Assembly: GCF_964340395.1 (NCBI RefSeq)
Contig: NC_135553.1
Span: 28,689,449-28,753,448 of the forward strand
Direction: 5' to 3'
Length of the DNA stretch: 64,000 nt
Origin: Glandiceps talaboti
Taxonomy: Eukaryota > Hemichordata > Enteropneusta > Spengelidae
Shown: positions 1 through 12,100 of the stretch, piece after piece
Layout: every line of letters begins with the position of its first letter
Numbering within the stretch: position 1 is the stretch's first letter
Notes under the pieces: generated by a model
What the model was told of the DNA's origin: nothing
Databases searched by the model: none
What the model saw: the letters and a program-made list of their open reading frames with translations, nothing else
Made by a program: the position numbers and the translations under genes

Positions 1-862
1 TCAGATGTATCGAACACATTCCTTTGCTTGGTCTGAGACTTATTTGTGACCTTGTAAGCTATGTGTGTAGGTTCATCAACTTGTCTCTCAACCTATCATC
101 TGCCACAATCCCAAGTGTATGATTATCTTGGTCGATACATTATAAAACGGACTCTTAACGACGGTCCTGTTTTGGTGCAAAGCTAAAGACAACAACTTGA
201 CAGTTTTAGCTACATAATTGAAACCCTAAACAAGAGATTACGATTGCGTGTTTACACTTCACATTTTCATTGATCGCATCCATGACTGGGAGTACGGGGG
301 CAGGGGTCTTTTGTTGAATTCGTAGTCGTACGTGCGTAGTCAGTAAATTATGTAATATTATCAATGTCGACCCAATTGGCAAATTGCATGTTATTCCGAT
401 TAAGTGGTGTGAATTCTAAGTACGATTCCCTGCTTTCAGGCCTGTCATAAAGTATTTGCCTAACAATACCATAAAATGTGAAAATATTTTGTCAAGTTGA
501 GCTTGTATCAATTCCGTTAGTTTAACCTACTCTCTTGGATATCAAAGAACTAGCATGCGGTTCGATACAAATTAAGCTACATGAAGGCTCCAAAACTAAG
601 GTGAGCTATGATGTGTCCCCTGTTGAAAAAAAAACACTCTAGTTCGCAGCTTGCGTTTTTGCCTTTTCTCCTTCATTGACCATTTTGAACGTTTCTTCAT
701 TTTACGCTTTCAAGCTTATTACAAGTGCTAGGGAATTCGAGTTTGTGTTATTTGATAATTGATATGAAGGACGAGAAAGAAACTCCTTAGAGGGGTTTAT
801 GTTACTGAGACAGGCAATTAGCACTGTTTTGTTGAAAACGGGGTACACACAGAACAAAATTT
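1..862. other. Intergenic, no gene recognised
   Basis: AT-rich non-coding sequence. No long ORF, tandem repeat or recognisable mobile element was seen on either strand. Confidence 0.5.
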
Positions 863-1108
863 ATGATGACAACTGTAAAAACAAATTGTAAAAAATCAAA
901 ATTGCCTTCTACAGGAAAATATGAAAAATATGATATAATAATATATGCAGGTGTCAAATTTCATCATAATGTAAAAAAACTATCCTTTAATGTTTTTAAT
1001 GTTACGGGGAATATTAAAGGGACAAGCTCGGAAAATTTGGAGTCAATATCTTTATTTTTAACAAAGTTACAACAATATTTCTACAATAAAGAATTGGATG
1101 AAAAATAG
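863..1108 (+). CDS. Small unrecognised ORF, 81 codons
   Basis: The frame opens after a TGA at 833-835 and has two adjacent ATGs (863 and 866). It stops with TAG at 1106-1108. The product is lysine-rich and mixed in composition, with alternating hydrophobic residues (FNVFNVTGNI) followed by a possible helix (ENLESISLFLTKL). That strand-turn-helix look faintly recalls half of a TATA-binding-protein-like fold, but this is a weak resemblance and not an assignment. No neighbour supports a function. It could equally be a chance ORF or a fragment of an old inserted element. There is no visible splice signal, promoter or polyadenylation context that decides between these. Confidence 0.2.
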   Translation: MMTTVKTNCKKSKLPSTGKYEKYDIIIYAGVKFHHNVKKLSFNVFNVTGNIKGTSSENLESISLFLTKLQQYFYNKELDEK

Positions 1109-2944
1109 CCTAAACGACAAACACCAGGTTTAAAAAAAAAAAACCGAAGTGCTCATTGACTTCAAATAAACCCGTACTGTAGTTCCTGATCGTTATGCTG
1201 TAAAATAGAATGTGACCGAATATAGATACCTAGGATATACAAAGTTTAACTCGCATTTAGGGCGAACACAGATTCCAGGCCTAATAATCATGTTTTGTTT
1301 GACAACAATTACTGTCCATTAAGTTTTGCAGACTGACTTCCATCTTTGAATTTATTTGCATTTTCAACTGCACTGTTCTTACATCGTTTTATTCGACTAA
1401 CAACAAGAATGTACTGACTAAGCTTTAACTGACTTGAATATTTTTGTTTTATGGGTGGAAATAGAATCATGAGACAAATATATAGATTCTGTGATGAAAG
1501 CATAGCATTAGGAATGGTGAATTGTAAATATCATATTTTGATACAATTTCGTTTCCAAAAGTTTAGAAGAGTAAAGATAAAGTCGGGTTTTGTACCTGCT
1601 TCCATTGATATCCTAAATATCACAATAGCTGAAGTACATATTTTCAGTAAAAAATGCTTTGTGCATCTATCGTGTAATTGTTAAATTTGCACACAATTTC
1701 ATCAGACTTTAAGACATTTTGAGATCTTGTGTCCCACACAAAGTCCCCAGTGCAGGGCTTTTAGGCTAGCTAACACCAAAACCAAAACATTTGACAATGG
1801 TTATTATATCTGATTGTTAAAACTTTATTACGCATGACACCTTGAGTAAGAGCTGTTTTCATGTTGTTGAATACGTGAGTTGGGGTATCGTACACAATAT
1901 GTTGCAACTAACTATAAAGTTAGCTTCTTTTGATCACATCATCTTATAAATTGGAGATGAATCGATGTCAATACGCATGCTTTCTACGAAACTGGATTGT
2001 GTTACACGACTACACTGCAGTTTATCATATACTCTGTACAGAGACCAATATATAATGACCTATGATCACTCCATTTGTCCATCCATCACTATTCATACTG
2101 TTACAAAGCTAAAGTTTCATGAACAATTATACAAATAGTAGCAGAATTGTCGGCCCTTCAATGTAAACTCCCAAGCAATTCATATTGTCGGACCATTTTA
2201 AGCGCCGACGAACATTAAAACACAAATTTTGATAAAGAAATGATCTATGTGAAATGTATTGATCGAAACCAAAAAGGCTATAACATATTTATTGTCATAC
2301 TCCTTTCTTTTGCCGTGTTCTTTTCTTTGCTGTCCACAATTATATCCATGTGTCACGGTTTTACCGCTATATCAATGTTGTCCTACATTTGCCAACTTGT
2401 AAATTCTTTCACACATCACCACATATAGCTGAATGACCTAAATATCACCAAACCTATCTGGTAGCAGGGAAGAGAACATGTGTTTTTCTAGACAGTAACC
2501 CTTCCTTTCCAAAGGTCAGAAATTCGATTCTGTGTAGTTAATGACATGGTTCCCCATCCATCATTTCTACTATTAAGCTAACAATATCATACTTGTAGAT
2601 TATTTGTTTACTGATTAATTCACTACAAATAAATTGCCCCAATAATCTTTTTATGTAGGCTTGTGTGGTTTCTAATTTTCTTGCGATCAATTGAAGTCGA
2701 CACTCTACATACCTCGACGTTTAATTTGTAAATGGTTATGCTATTCTACATCATTATGATAGTCCCGTCAGTATCTGAATATGCTAGTTTTATGCCAGCA
2801 CCACATTCAGTCATTTAATCTATTTACGTGTATATTTAGAGGATATCTGTCGAGAAGTTAAAACCAAAGAGCCAAAAACTACAAACAACTACGATGACAA
2901 TGAGTGAAATTTAAGTTCAAAGTCAATATTGTGTTGCGACCTCA
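1109..2944. other. Intergenic, no gene recognised
   Basis: Non-coding AT-rich DNA. Short open frames at 1451-1684 and 2240-2428 have no recognisable domain and compositions typical of random AT-rich sequence. A weak B-box-like AAATTCGATTC lies near 2520 without a convincing A box. Confidence 0.45.
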
Positions 2945-3525
2945 CCCCCGGGGGGCAACTCCATCACAAGCATTAAAACCCAAACTGTTGTGATACCACT
3001 TTTATGCAAAAAAGGATACCCTTTCTGATACCATTTTAATTAGTCTAAGTACAATCGAACTGTCGTTGTTCGCTGTGACCGTCTCAGTCCACTAGCACTC
3101 ACTCTGTTGTCTTGTGTTGATGGTGGGACTACAAATCTGATAACCCCATCATCATCATCATCATCATCTATATGTTGATTATGATCATTATGGTCCGGTT
3201 CTTGGATTTTTGCTTGGATGTTTTGCTGGAGACACACTTGAGTGTCTGGTTATGGTTGCACTTGCAGGAATATTGCATGCTAGCTGCACGTGACTAAAAC
3301 CAGGGGTTTTCAGGGGAAGGTGGCCCTAGATCTGAAGTGGCATGAGCGACGAGAGAAGTTTTTCAAGGAAGAAAAACAGGCTGAAACACATAGTCTAATT
3401 TACAGACCCTTTCTGATACCAACACTTCATGAAAAGTATACCCTTTCTGATACCAATCAGCATAAAAAACGACCCCTTTCGCGCGGACCCTCCCCGTATA
3501 GCCGTCTATGGGAGTTGCCCGCCCC
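2945..3525. mobile_element. Non-autonomous element with inverted GGGGGGCAACTCC ends
   Basis: The left edge GGGGGGCAACTCC (2950-2962) is matched in inverted orientation by GGAGTTGCCCGCC (3511-3523), 12 of 13 positions, giving a unit of about 580 bp. Three direct copies of ccctttctgatacca-like sequence sit inside the ends (3019-3033, 3407-3421, 3441-3455). A short CAT trinucleotide run (3148-3168) lies in the middle. The minus-strand frame at 3040-3237 ends in LRRSQRTTT, faintly like the C-termini of some retroelement integrases, but this is too weak to call. No transposase is visible, so this is probably a MITE-like or composite repeat. Confidence 0.4.
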
Positions 3526-3551
3526 ATAGACCCTACACCGTAGGGTCTATG
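3505..3551. other. Perfect 12-bp hairpin with competing 8-bp stem
   Basis: CATAGACCCTAC (3525-3536) and GTAGGGTCTATG (3540-3551) are perfect inverted repeats around a 3-nt loop. The first arm overlaps an alternative stem, because TCTATGGG (3505-3512) pairs with CCCATAGA (3523-3530). GCCCGCCCC occurs directly on both sides of the 12-bp hairpin (3517-3525 and 3551-3559). It sits at the right end of the inverted-repeat element and may be a nested fold-back insertion or a terminal structure. Confidence 0.7.
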
Positions 3552-3559
3552 CCCGCCCC

Positions 3560-4654
3560 GAGACCTTACATTTACTCATCTTGGCATTACATCAGTGTAT
3601 CATTGATATTATAACTCACTCTTAGTGTAAAGCTAGCAAATTCAGTATGGATTAGTTAATCATACTTCTCTTGATGTATTGTTCACGACCTTTGATCATT
3701 TCAATGTTAAGCAAATCGGCATTAGCTTGTTGATATCAAGTCAACCACAGTTTAGTTATAAAATTTTCAAAGTTCAGCGACGTTGATGGCTAAAATGGGT
3801 CAACGACTTTTGGCGCAATTTTTGTGCTCTAAATTCCTTGAAATTGAGAAGGGCCGCCCAGCCGTCTAAACATGTTTGTTCCAATTACAGTTTGCGTGGT
3901 CGTTCATGCCAGTATGGGGTAATCATACAATAATGCAGCTTAAGTTAAGGTGTCTTTTTATGTGTAGTCGCGCCAATTTCAACGTATTATCGGAACGATA
4001 GAACGCTCATGATCTTCGAGAGAATCACAGAGGTATTCCATCCTAGTAACTGGTTTGGTAGATATAGCTAAGATGGCACTGTCAATGCTGTCGTGTGCCG
4101 AATGCCGTATGAAGACATAGAGGAACGACAGACACGTAGGTAAGTTGACAAAATTCTTTTAGTGAATTGACAAAATATTTTGTACCATTGTCATTATATG
4201 TATTCCATAACAGCAGACTGACTGAAAATGCTTGAAATGGTTAATTACACAGAAGTGAAGTTCATACATTGTGTCTCCGTTTTCACGACACTTTTTACGC
4301 ACATTTCCATGATTGGATTTTATCTAAATCATGTAACATTGACTGAGAAAAATGAAGAACGTATACAATAGAAGTGAGTGACGTGTAACAAAAGTACAGC
4401 ATACTTTGCTCTTTCGTGACCTTACTCCTGATAGTGCATATGCATGTCTTCTGAATATTCATTAACTGATGTATTAAAGCAAAAACTTGGGAAAAGGCGG
4501 GAATACAACATATGTGTATCTGATGTTGTAATCAATCCCGTTAGTAAACTGGCACACTTTATTAATCTAGTGATCTCGTATAACATAGACATGTATGGAA
4601 TTTGGTGAACATACGCTTTCACTATATTTTAGTTCAATCATCAACCAAGTAGTT
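3560..4654. other. Intergenic, no gene recognised
   Basis: Non-coding. Frames such as 4422-4622 (minus) show no domain or codon structure. Confidence 0.4.
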
Positions 4655-4772
4655 AATTACTTGCTTACTTACTTACTTACTTACTTACTTACATACTTAC
4701 TTATTTGATTAATTAATTAATTAATTAATTAATTAATTAACCAATTAATTAACCAATTAATCAATCAATTGT
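4655..4772. repeat. Compound microsatellite (CTTA)n then (ATTA)n
   Basis: A run of CTTA repeats grades into ATTA/AATT repeats and then decays into AATTAACC and AATCAATC variants. Confidence 0.9.
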
Positions 4773-4975
4773 AAAGTCTTTTAAGATGGATGTGTATATA
4801 TCTGTACGAGTAGGTTGATAGAACTACTAGATGTAGACACAGGAGACAGTGTTTGCTATTTGGAGGTTGTTAAAAGGATCAGTTACACTGTGATGAGGAG
4901 GTGGTATATGTGGATGTTTAAGTCATTAGGACCACTTGGCAGTTGAATGTGTATTTTGTGGATACTGCATCGATC

Positions 4976-5195
4976 AGTCAGTCAATTAATCAATCAATCA
5001 ATTAGATCAATCAATAGACCAATCTGTGGATCGATTAATTTAATAAACTTAACGAATATTTAAAAAAGTTATCTTAGTTATCTTATAACTTGAAGTCTCA
5101 AATTACGAATGTATGAAGGCTTTGGTTTCAATTAATTAATTAATCAATCAATTAATTAATTAATTAATTAATTAATTAATTAATTAAATAATTTG
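4976..5195. repeat. Second (ATTA)/(AATC) microsatellite patch
   Basis: Degenerate AATC/ATTA repeats occur at about 4976-5040. A cleaner ATTA run at 5130-5190 follows after a unique segment. It has the same motif as the array 400 bp upstream, so the two may be one array split by an insertion. Confidence 0.8.
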
Positions 5196-6992
5196 TTTAT
5201 TTATTTATACATATATTTTTATAATTCTATTATTTATTTGAGATGTCGTACAATATTTACGAACACTATAAAAACAAAGAACAAATTCACAAAGTTCCGT
5301 AACATTTACAAATCAACTATTTATTTTAGTACATTTTCTCTAAAATTACTAAGACCGGTAAATATGCTGGTATTTTGCAAGATATTGATAAAATTGAATG
5401 TCCTAGGTAAAAACGAGTTTTTCCTTTTGTGTGCAATTAAAATGGGTCACTTCAAAAGTGTAGTGTTAACGGTGCTTCCTAGATCCAGGAGGGAAAATGA
5501 AACGGAAACCTGGGAACAATATACATTGGGTTAATTAAAAGAGCCGTTTCCCTCGAGATTGAAGGCTTTAAAATACTGATAAAAGATTACTGTAATCTTA
5601 CTTTACTTCATGTTTATATATATTGTATAAATGTGTTGATTCTTGAACAGGCAATTAACACATACACGGCTATTACATATAGTAATTAGTGTGTTATATA
5701 TACTATCTGTAGGCTCCATAATGATGGACGTTGTTGAAAACACTCAGAAGAGAATTTATCGTCAGCAAATTATACAGATTGAACCTGCTGAATAAGAAGA
5801 TAGAAGATTCGACCCTAAAAAAATATTGAGAGGAGTTTCGGTACGTCACAGTTATTTACCTTTTTACACCTCTCATCATAAAAATTTAAAACAAAGCATC
5901 AGTATTCATCGAGTCACAGTTTGTAATCATTCTTTCAAGAAAAAAAGAAACGTTTACAAAAATAGCGCGCGTTTTACATGTATTCATTTACTTTGACTGA
6001 AAATGCCATGTGTTGACGTGATACTGACTGTGTTGACCTTCATCAGTACTGGTGCGATACAGTTACATCGGATCGGATGACACTGCATGCACTCAGGACT
6101 AAATATAGTCACTCCTATTCAATCGACCATGAACATATACAAATAGTTTACATTGTAAGTACGTTCAGTGTGTTTCACAGACATTAGTAGGACTTTTCTA
6201 TATTACTTTGTTTCGGATAGATACAGTATATTACCAAATTATATGGGTACATTTCTCGCGTAATTGTTGCTGGAAATGTAATTCATAATTACTAAAAATC
6301 ATCACTTAGATAAGTAAGTAAAAGTTGTATTTGTGTAACTTGTTATTGTTTTCTTAATACTAAAGATAATTAAACTATGGCATCTTTTACTTCGCAGAAA
6401 CTACAGAGACGGTTGACAGTTAATCGGCCAAGAAGAAAATAATATTTTATAAGACAGTGCTATATATGAGTTCTGATGACGACGAATCGGAATGGGAAAT
6501 TTGGAAGTAACACAAGATGAACTAGATGACATTGTGTAGCAAACGAACAATCAATGAATTGCATGTTAAGGGAGAGTTCATTTTTACGGCTGGGGATGTG
6601 CCGGGAATTGTTTGTGTTGTACTGAAAGACTTTTCCCCTTGTGAGCCCTTCATCCGAAAGAAGCCCCACCCCTAAATGAAAACAATTACTATTTAAAAAA
6701 ACAAAACAAAAAAAAAACGTTAAAAGCAATCTCCAAGTGTATGTCATGGGGTGTTTATAATTACCGAAGGCGATGGTGTTGAATAGCCAAAGAATACTGG
6801 AATATGGTCTTCAACACCTCAATTAGTAATTCAAAAATTATTCTACAGCACAATGTTATTGTCCCAATTTTAACGATATTGTATACATTGTAGATTTGCT
6901 GACATAATGATGTACATGACAAATTCTAGCCAAACGTTTTTACTTGAGTTTATTGGGCACTATCCAGTTTTCAATTTATTACACATGCGCGT

Positions 6993-7027
<35 letters not shown>

Positions 7028-7235
7028 GATAAACTATTAATGGAAGGTTATAACCTGCCACATAATTGTACATAAGTAAATGCACCTTACATAATTGCGG
7101 CAAAGCTGAAACATTTTTTTTCTTCAAATTTACAAGGTTAATAACTGCTCCTGGGGCTTAGTTTGATTCGGAGAGGCAAAACTCGGAATAAGTCAAACCG
7201 TCCCACCGATCTGCTTTGTAAAAGTGATGACTTAG
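5196..7235. other. Intergenic with a GT microsatellite
   Basis: No gene is recognised. A (GT)n run lies at about 6995-7024. The 113-codon frame at 5193-5534 begins inside the ATTA array and has AT-driven composition, so it is not called. Confidence 0.4.
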
Positions 7236-7276
7236 CCCCCCCCCCTCCCCCTCCGGCCGTAAAACTGAATTTGCCC
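7236..7276 (-). repeat. Orphan G-run terminus of the TTA-flanked repeat family
   Basis: Read on the minus strand, the sequence inward from 7276 is TTAGGG, then CAAATTCAGTTTTACGGCCG, then a G-rich run. This matches the pattern of the ends at 33811, 34713 and 51578. No opposite end was found nearby, so this looks like a solo or decayed terminus. Confidence 0.4.
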
Positions 7277-7289
7277 TAAAATGCTTTGA

Positions 7290-8524
7290 GCAAATTTAGG
7301 TAAAGTTTGAGCGAAGGGAGGGTGTTTTAAAGTGGCACAAACTGAGTTTGTAAGCATATTACTCAAGTGAAAATACTTTAACAAACCACATTCCAGTGCA
7401 TTGTTAATATTAATGCATGTCGTTTCCCATGACATTACGATTACATAGTACTGATTTCCTGAACATGTTTTTATATCATTACGTATTATAAATGAAATCA
7501 TCGGATATTTTTTTTAATTATATCATGACAACCATGTTTGAGTTCAGTCAATCACAAGTGGTGGTGGTGGTTAAGTGTGCTTCAGTAAGTACAATACTGC
7601 AAAAATTACACCGAAGTACTTATAAACTCAGCTTGTGCCCTTCAAGTCTAAGGCGAAAACTATTAGTGTTTCCAATATTTTGTCTTCACTCTCTTCAGGT
7701 TATATTGTTAAATTTATTGTACTGAATTACGTGTAAATGTTTCACTAATTTTCCATAATGTGCATATAGAGATATGGCAATAATATAAATATCTGACCAA
7801 ACTGCCAGTGTGTATGTAGTTCTACAAGAGTTTACATATATCATATGTTGTGCTAGACAACCACGGTGCATTTCACCAAGTTTGCACATTGAGCCAATTT
7901 ACTAGCTGTAATTCTGGGCATGTCAGTGCCTTTAACTTTGATATTGTTAGTATTGGTATTTTATGTCAGTAACTAAAGAGAAGGAAGGGCTTGTTAATTA
8001 TTTGTCGATTTTCGAAGAACTTTTGTATTGTTTTTCTGAAGAAAAAAACTTAAACTAGAAATGAAAGCAATCGCTTATTATCGGAGACGATATATTACGG
8101 CCGCTAAGAGTTCACTATAGTTAAATGAACTCAATTCTTCAGTATGAAGTTGATCGAGGTCAGTGTCAATGCAACCGAAACATTAATACTATCAAATTAT
8201 GATAGTTTCAAAATAGCATAGTTCACTCTCATTATCATTTATCATATTATTCTGATTCTTTTGTTTTACCGGCTATTGCTTATGTCTCCTTTGATCATCA
8301 AAAGAGGGCGTACAACTATTTGTGAGGAATTAATAACTTGACGAAAAGGAAGTGATTTAAGAGATTGTCGTAGAGGTCGCTGCATTGATGAGCAACTATT
8401 TCTTGAATGGGAATTTATGAGTATACACTTGATGTCACAATACAGCATTCGTGTGAATAGACTAGCAAACACAATAGATCAGTTATTCAGAGAAAGGTAG
8501 GACCTAGCCGACCCATTCCAATAT

Positions 8525-8528
<4 letters not shown>
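7290..8528. other. Intergenic, no gene recognised
   Basis: Non-coding AT-rich DNA. No domain was seen in the short frames. Confidence 0.4.

Positions 8529-8598
<70 letters not shown>
8529..8598. repeat. (AT)n microsatellite
   Basis: About 35 uninterrupted AT dinucleotides. Confidence 0.95.
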
Positions 8599-8600
<2 letters not shown>

Positions 8601-8744
8601 ACCTACATATAAATAGCAAGTGACAACTAGATATAGATAATTGTTTCACATATTTCTTTTCTTCTCTGTTTTGTAATGGTTTAGATAATCACCTCTGGAG
8701 TACACTCCTTTAATAAATTATTCTTATTATTAATTAATAACGTG

Positions 8745-9165
8745 TTTGTGTAATCATTTATGCAAATGTATGCATCGGGTATGAAAGATATTCGTGAGTA
8801 TTCATATGGGTATGCCTATAGTATTCTCATCAGTTTACGTTAATAATACGTTTACATATCCCTGAATATGCCCTGATTATGGTTAAAATACGTCCATATT
8901 CCTATCATAAGGCATGTATTCACATCCTATTCATAGGCGTATGCTAAGATATTCATGGTGAGAATATGCTGTGAATATTATGTGCAAAAGTGGTTCATCT
9001 TCTCATCGTTTTTCATGCTATTCTTATGAGCATACGTCGACTCCAAATTCTTAGAATACGTGTGCATATGTCTGAATAGTAGGATATGCCACTAGATATT
9101 TACTACAAATGCAAACGTTTTCGTATGCGAATATGTATCATTTGGTGTAGTGTATGTCCCTCGAT
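8745..9165. repeat. Degenerate repeat rich in GAATATG/GTATGC/CATATTC words
   Basis: Heptamer-like words (gaatatgc, gtatgc, catattc, gcatacg, attcata) recur on both strands every 10-25 bp, with no clean period. The block ends abruptly where the gypsy coding sequence becomes recognisable at about 9166. The first 27 codons of the long ORF starting at 9086 fall inside it. It may be an old satellite or the remnant of the element interrupted by the gypsy fragment. Confidence 0.45.
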
Positions 9166-12100
9166 TATGAAGTTTACTGTGACAAACAATCCGGTTGACT
9201 TTGAACAGGCATGTGCCTTTGCCAGAAGATTTGAAATTATTGACAGTTTGTCTGACACTAATGGAAATACCAAGGATTTCAAGAAGACAGTACAGAACAA
9301 CTGTGACAGTAGTAAAGACAGTGTGACCTCCGAGGATAAACATTTGACCTCTGTGAACTCTGTGGACAACATACAATACGGACAGACAGTTGAACAGCTG
9401 CAACAGACATTGATTAGTCAACAGGTGCAGCCGCAACGTTCATTAACTCAATGGGATGAACGGGAATTCCTGAATGACAAAGTAAGCGAGGAATACATTC
9501 CTCACAATTATTTTCAATCTGACTCTAACTTTCAGCCATTTTATCCAAACCAGTTTGAATATCCAAGCTCTGACGGACAACAACACCACAATTGTAATAA
9601 CAGAAATCGTTTTAGTCGATCATCTTCTAAACATTTAAGACGAAAATGCTATAACTGTCAGAAGCATGGTCATATTGCTAGTCAGTGTCGACAAAAGCGA
9701 CCATTTAATACTTCTAACTCTACTGTAAAGCATGCAGGAGGTATCAAGGTAAATACATCCAGCATGCTAAATAAACCTTCTTTAAGTAATATGGAAATTG
9801 ATGACTTTAAAGTTTCAAATAATAACATGATAAATGTTGACATATACAACCACAAAATTCCAGCACTGATTGACACAGGTGCAACAAATTCAGTTATTTG
9901 TACTACTTTGTTGAAAAAGATACCTAAATTAAATCGTTTACGAATTTCGAAATCACAACATCGATCTATAAATTTACCTTCCGGTCATCAATTGCCAATT
10001 ATTGGAACTATTGTAATTCCAGTCAGATTTGGGAACCGTTGTATCAATATGCCAGTCCATATAATTAGAAATTTACACAAGAATCTAATTATAGGGATGG
10101 ACTTTTTGACTAAACACAAAGCTGTTGTGGACATAGCCAGTCGAAAATTGTCACTGCGATCAGCATTATTAATGCGCGCAAATGAGAAATGTTTGATACC
10201 TGCTAATTCAGAATGCATTATAACTGCGCGACTTAGGAAAAATTATCCTAATGGTGTTTTAGGTATAACACCGAATATAAGTTCATTAAGTCATTTAGGT
10301 TTGGCTACAGCAAGAGTGTTAACCAAAACACACAACAATTTGGTTTCTGTTAGAATAGTCAACACAAATGACAAAGACATAATTCTCAGAAGGAATACTC
10401 GTTTGGGGTCATTTTCACCACTACCAAATGACACTGAACTATACCATTTTGACAGTGACCTACATACCAGAGACCGGACAGCTGTTAACACCACAACTAC
10501 ACAAGGACAAGACGAATTCTTTTCACAATTTAATCTCAATGAGGATGACTTGACAGACCAACAACTACATGACCTTCGCTCAATTCTTTGGAAGCACAGG
10601 GATGCCTTTGTAGATAAATCTGGTAGATTAGGGTACTGTGATTTGATCAAACATCGAATTGAGTTGGAACCTAATGCTAGACCAGTATCTAGACCACCAT
10701 ATCGTGTTTCACCAGAGAAAAGAAATGAAATTAGACGACAATTAGATAATTTGCTAGATCAAGGAATAATTAAACCCTCCACATCACCATATTCGTCACC
10801 ATTACTACTCGTTAAGAAACCTTCAGGGGCGGGGTGGCGCTTAGTTGTTGATTATAGAGAATTGAACAAACAAACAGTACCGATAGTATTTCCGTTGCCA
10901 GGGGTAACAGATGCAATCGATATGGTGGGAAGTCAGGCTCCAAAATACTTTACTACATTAGATATGACAAGCGGATTTTGGCAATTGGCTATAAATGACA
11001 AAGATTCGTACAAAACCGCGTTTGTTAGTCTTGATGGGAAATTTGAATGGAAGACTTTACCACAGGGATTACGCAATAGTAGCTGTTCGTTTCAGCAAAC
11101 AATGCAGTTTCTGTTCCGAAAAATGCTGTGGGAAAACTTAGTAATATATGTAGATGATTTAATTTTGTTCAGCAAAACATTTAGTGATCACCTAGATCAC
11201 CTGGAAATGGTCCTCACACGTTTGCGTTCAGCTAATCTCAAACTTGGTCCAAAGAAATGTCATTTTGCCAAACGAGAAGTTAAATTTCTAGGACATATCT
11301 TAAATGAGAATGGTATTGCAACTGACCCAAATAAAATACAAGCCGTCAAAACTTTTCCAGTCCCGAAAAATGTGAAACAGTTAAAGTCCTTTTTAGGCTT
11401 AGCCGGCTTCTATCGTAAGTTCATAAAGGATTTTTCCAAGATTGCGGGCCCATTATATGATCTATTCAAAAAGGACAAAAAGTTCGTCTGGGATGATAAA
11501 TGTCAACAGGCATTTGATACATTGAAACATGCACTGGTCAATGCTCCGCTATTAGGTTATCCACGATATGGACAGCCATTTATCCTTTATACCGATGCAT
11601 CTGCGTATAGTGTTGGCTATGTTTTAGCACAAAACCAGGACAATGTAGAACATCCAATTTGTTATGGAGGAAGATCGCTTAGCCGTGGGCAGCGAAATTA
11701 TACAACGACTGAACGTGAGGCTCTTGCAGTATTGCATGGTTTAGCTCAATGTGATGCATATCTTCGTGGAAACCGTTTTACAGTAGTTACTGATCATGCA
11801 AATTTGCCATATCTATTCAAAACAAAAACATCTAGCGGTCGTATAGCCAGATGGGTATTAAAAGTACAGGAATATACATTTGATATCGAGCACAGATCAG
11901 GTTTGAGTATTCCACATGCAGATTGTCTATCAAGACGTAAATATCCAAAAGAGACATACAAAGATTCAGATTTTAGTACATCTGATACTTGCACAAGTCA
12001 GGCCACTCAAACTGACGATGTCATTCCCTCAGTGTTAACTCTGGAGATACCAGACAATACTATCATACCTGAAATTGCACATATGCAAACAAAAACAGCT

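Noticed and set aside
2460-2540. tRNA-like or SINE head
   Set aside because: Only a weak B-box-like word; no A box at proper spacing and no fold.
5193-5534. 113-codon plus-strand ORF
   Set aside because: Begins in a microsatellite and has AT-driven composition; no domain or splice evidence.
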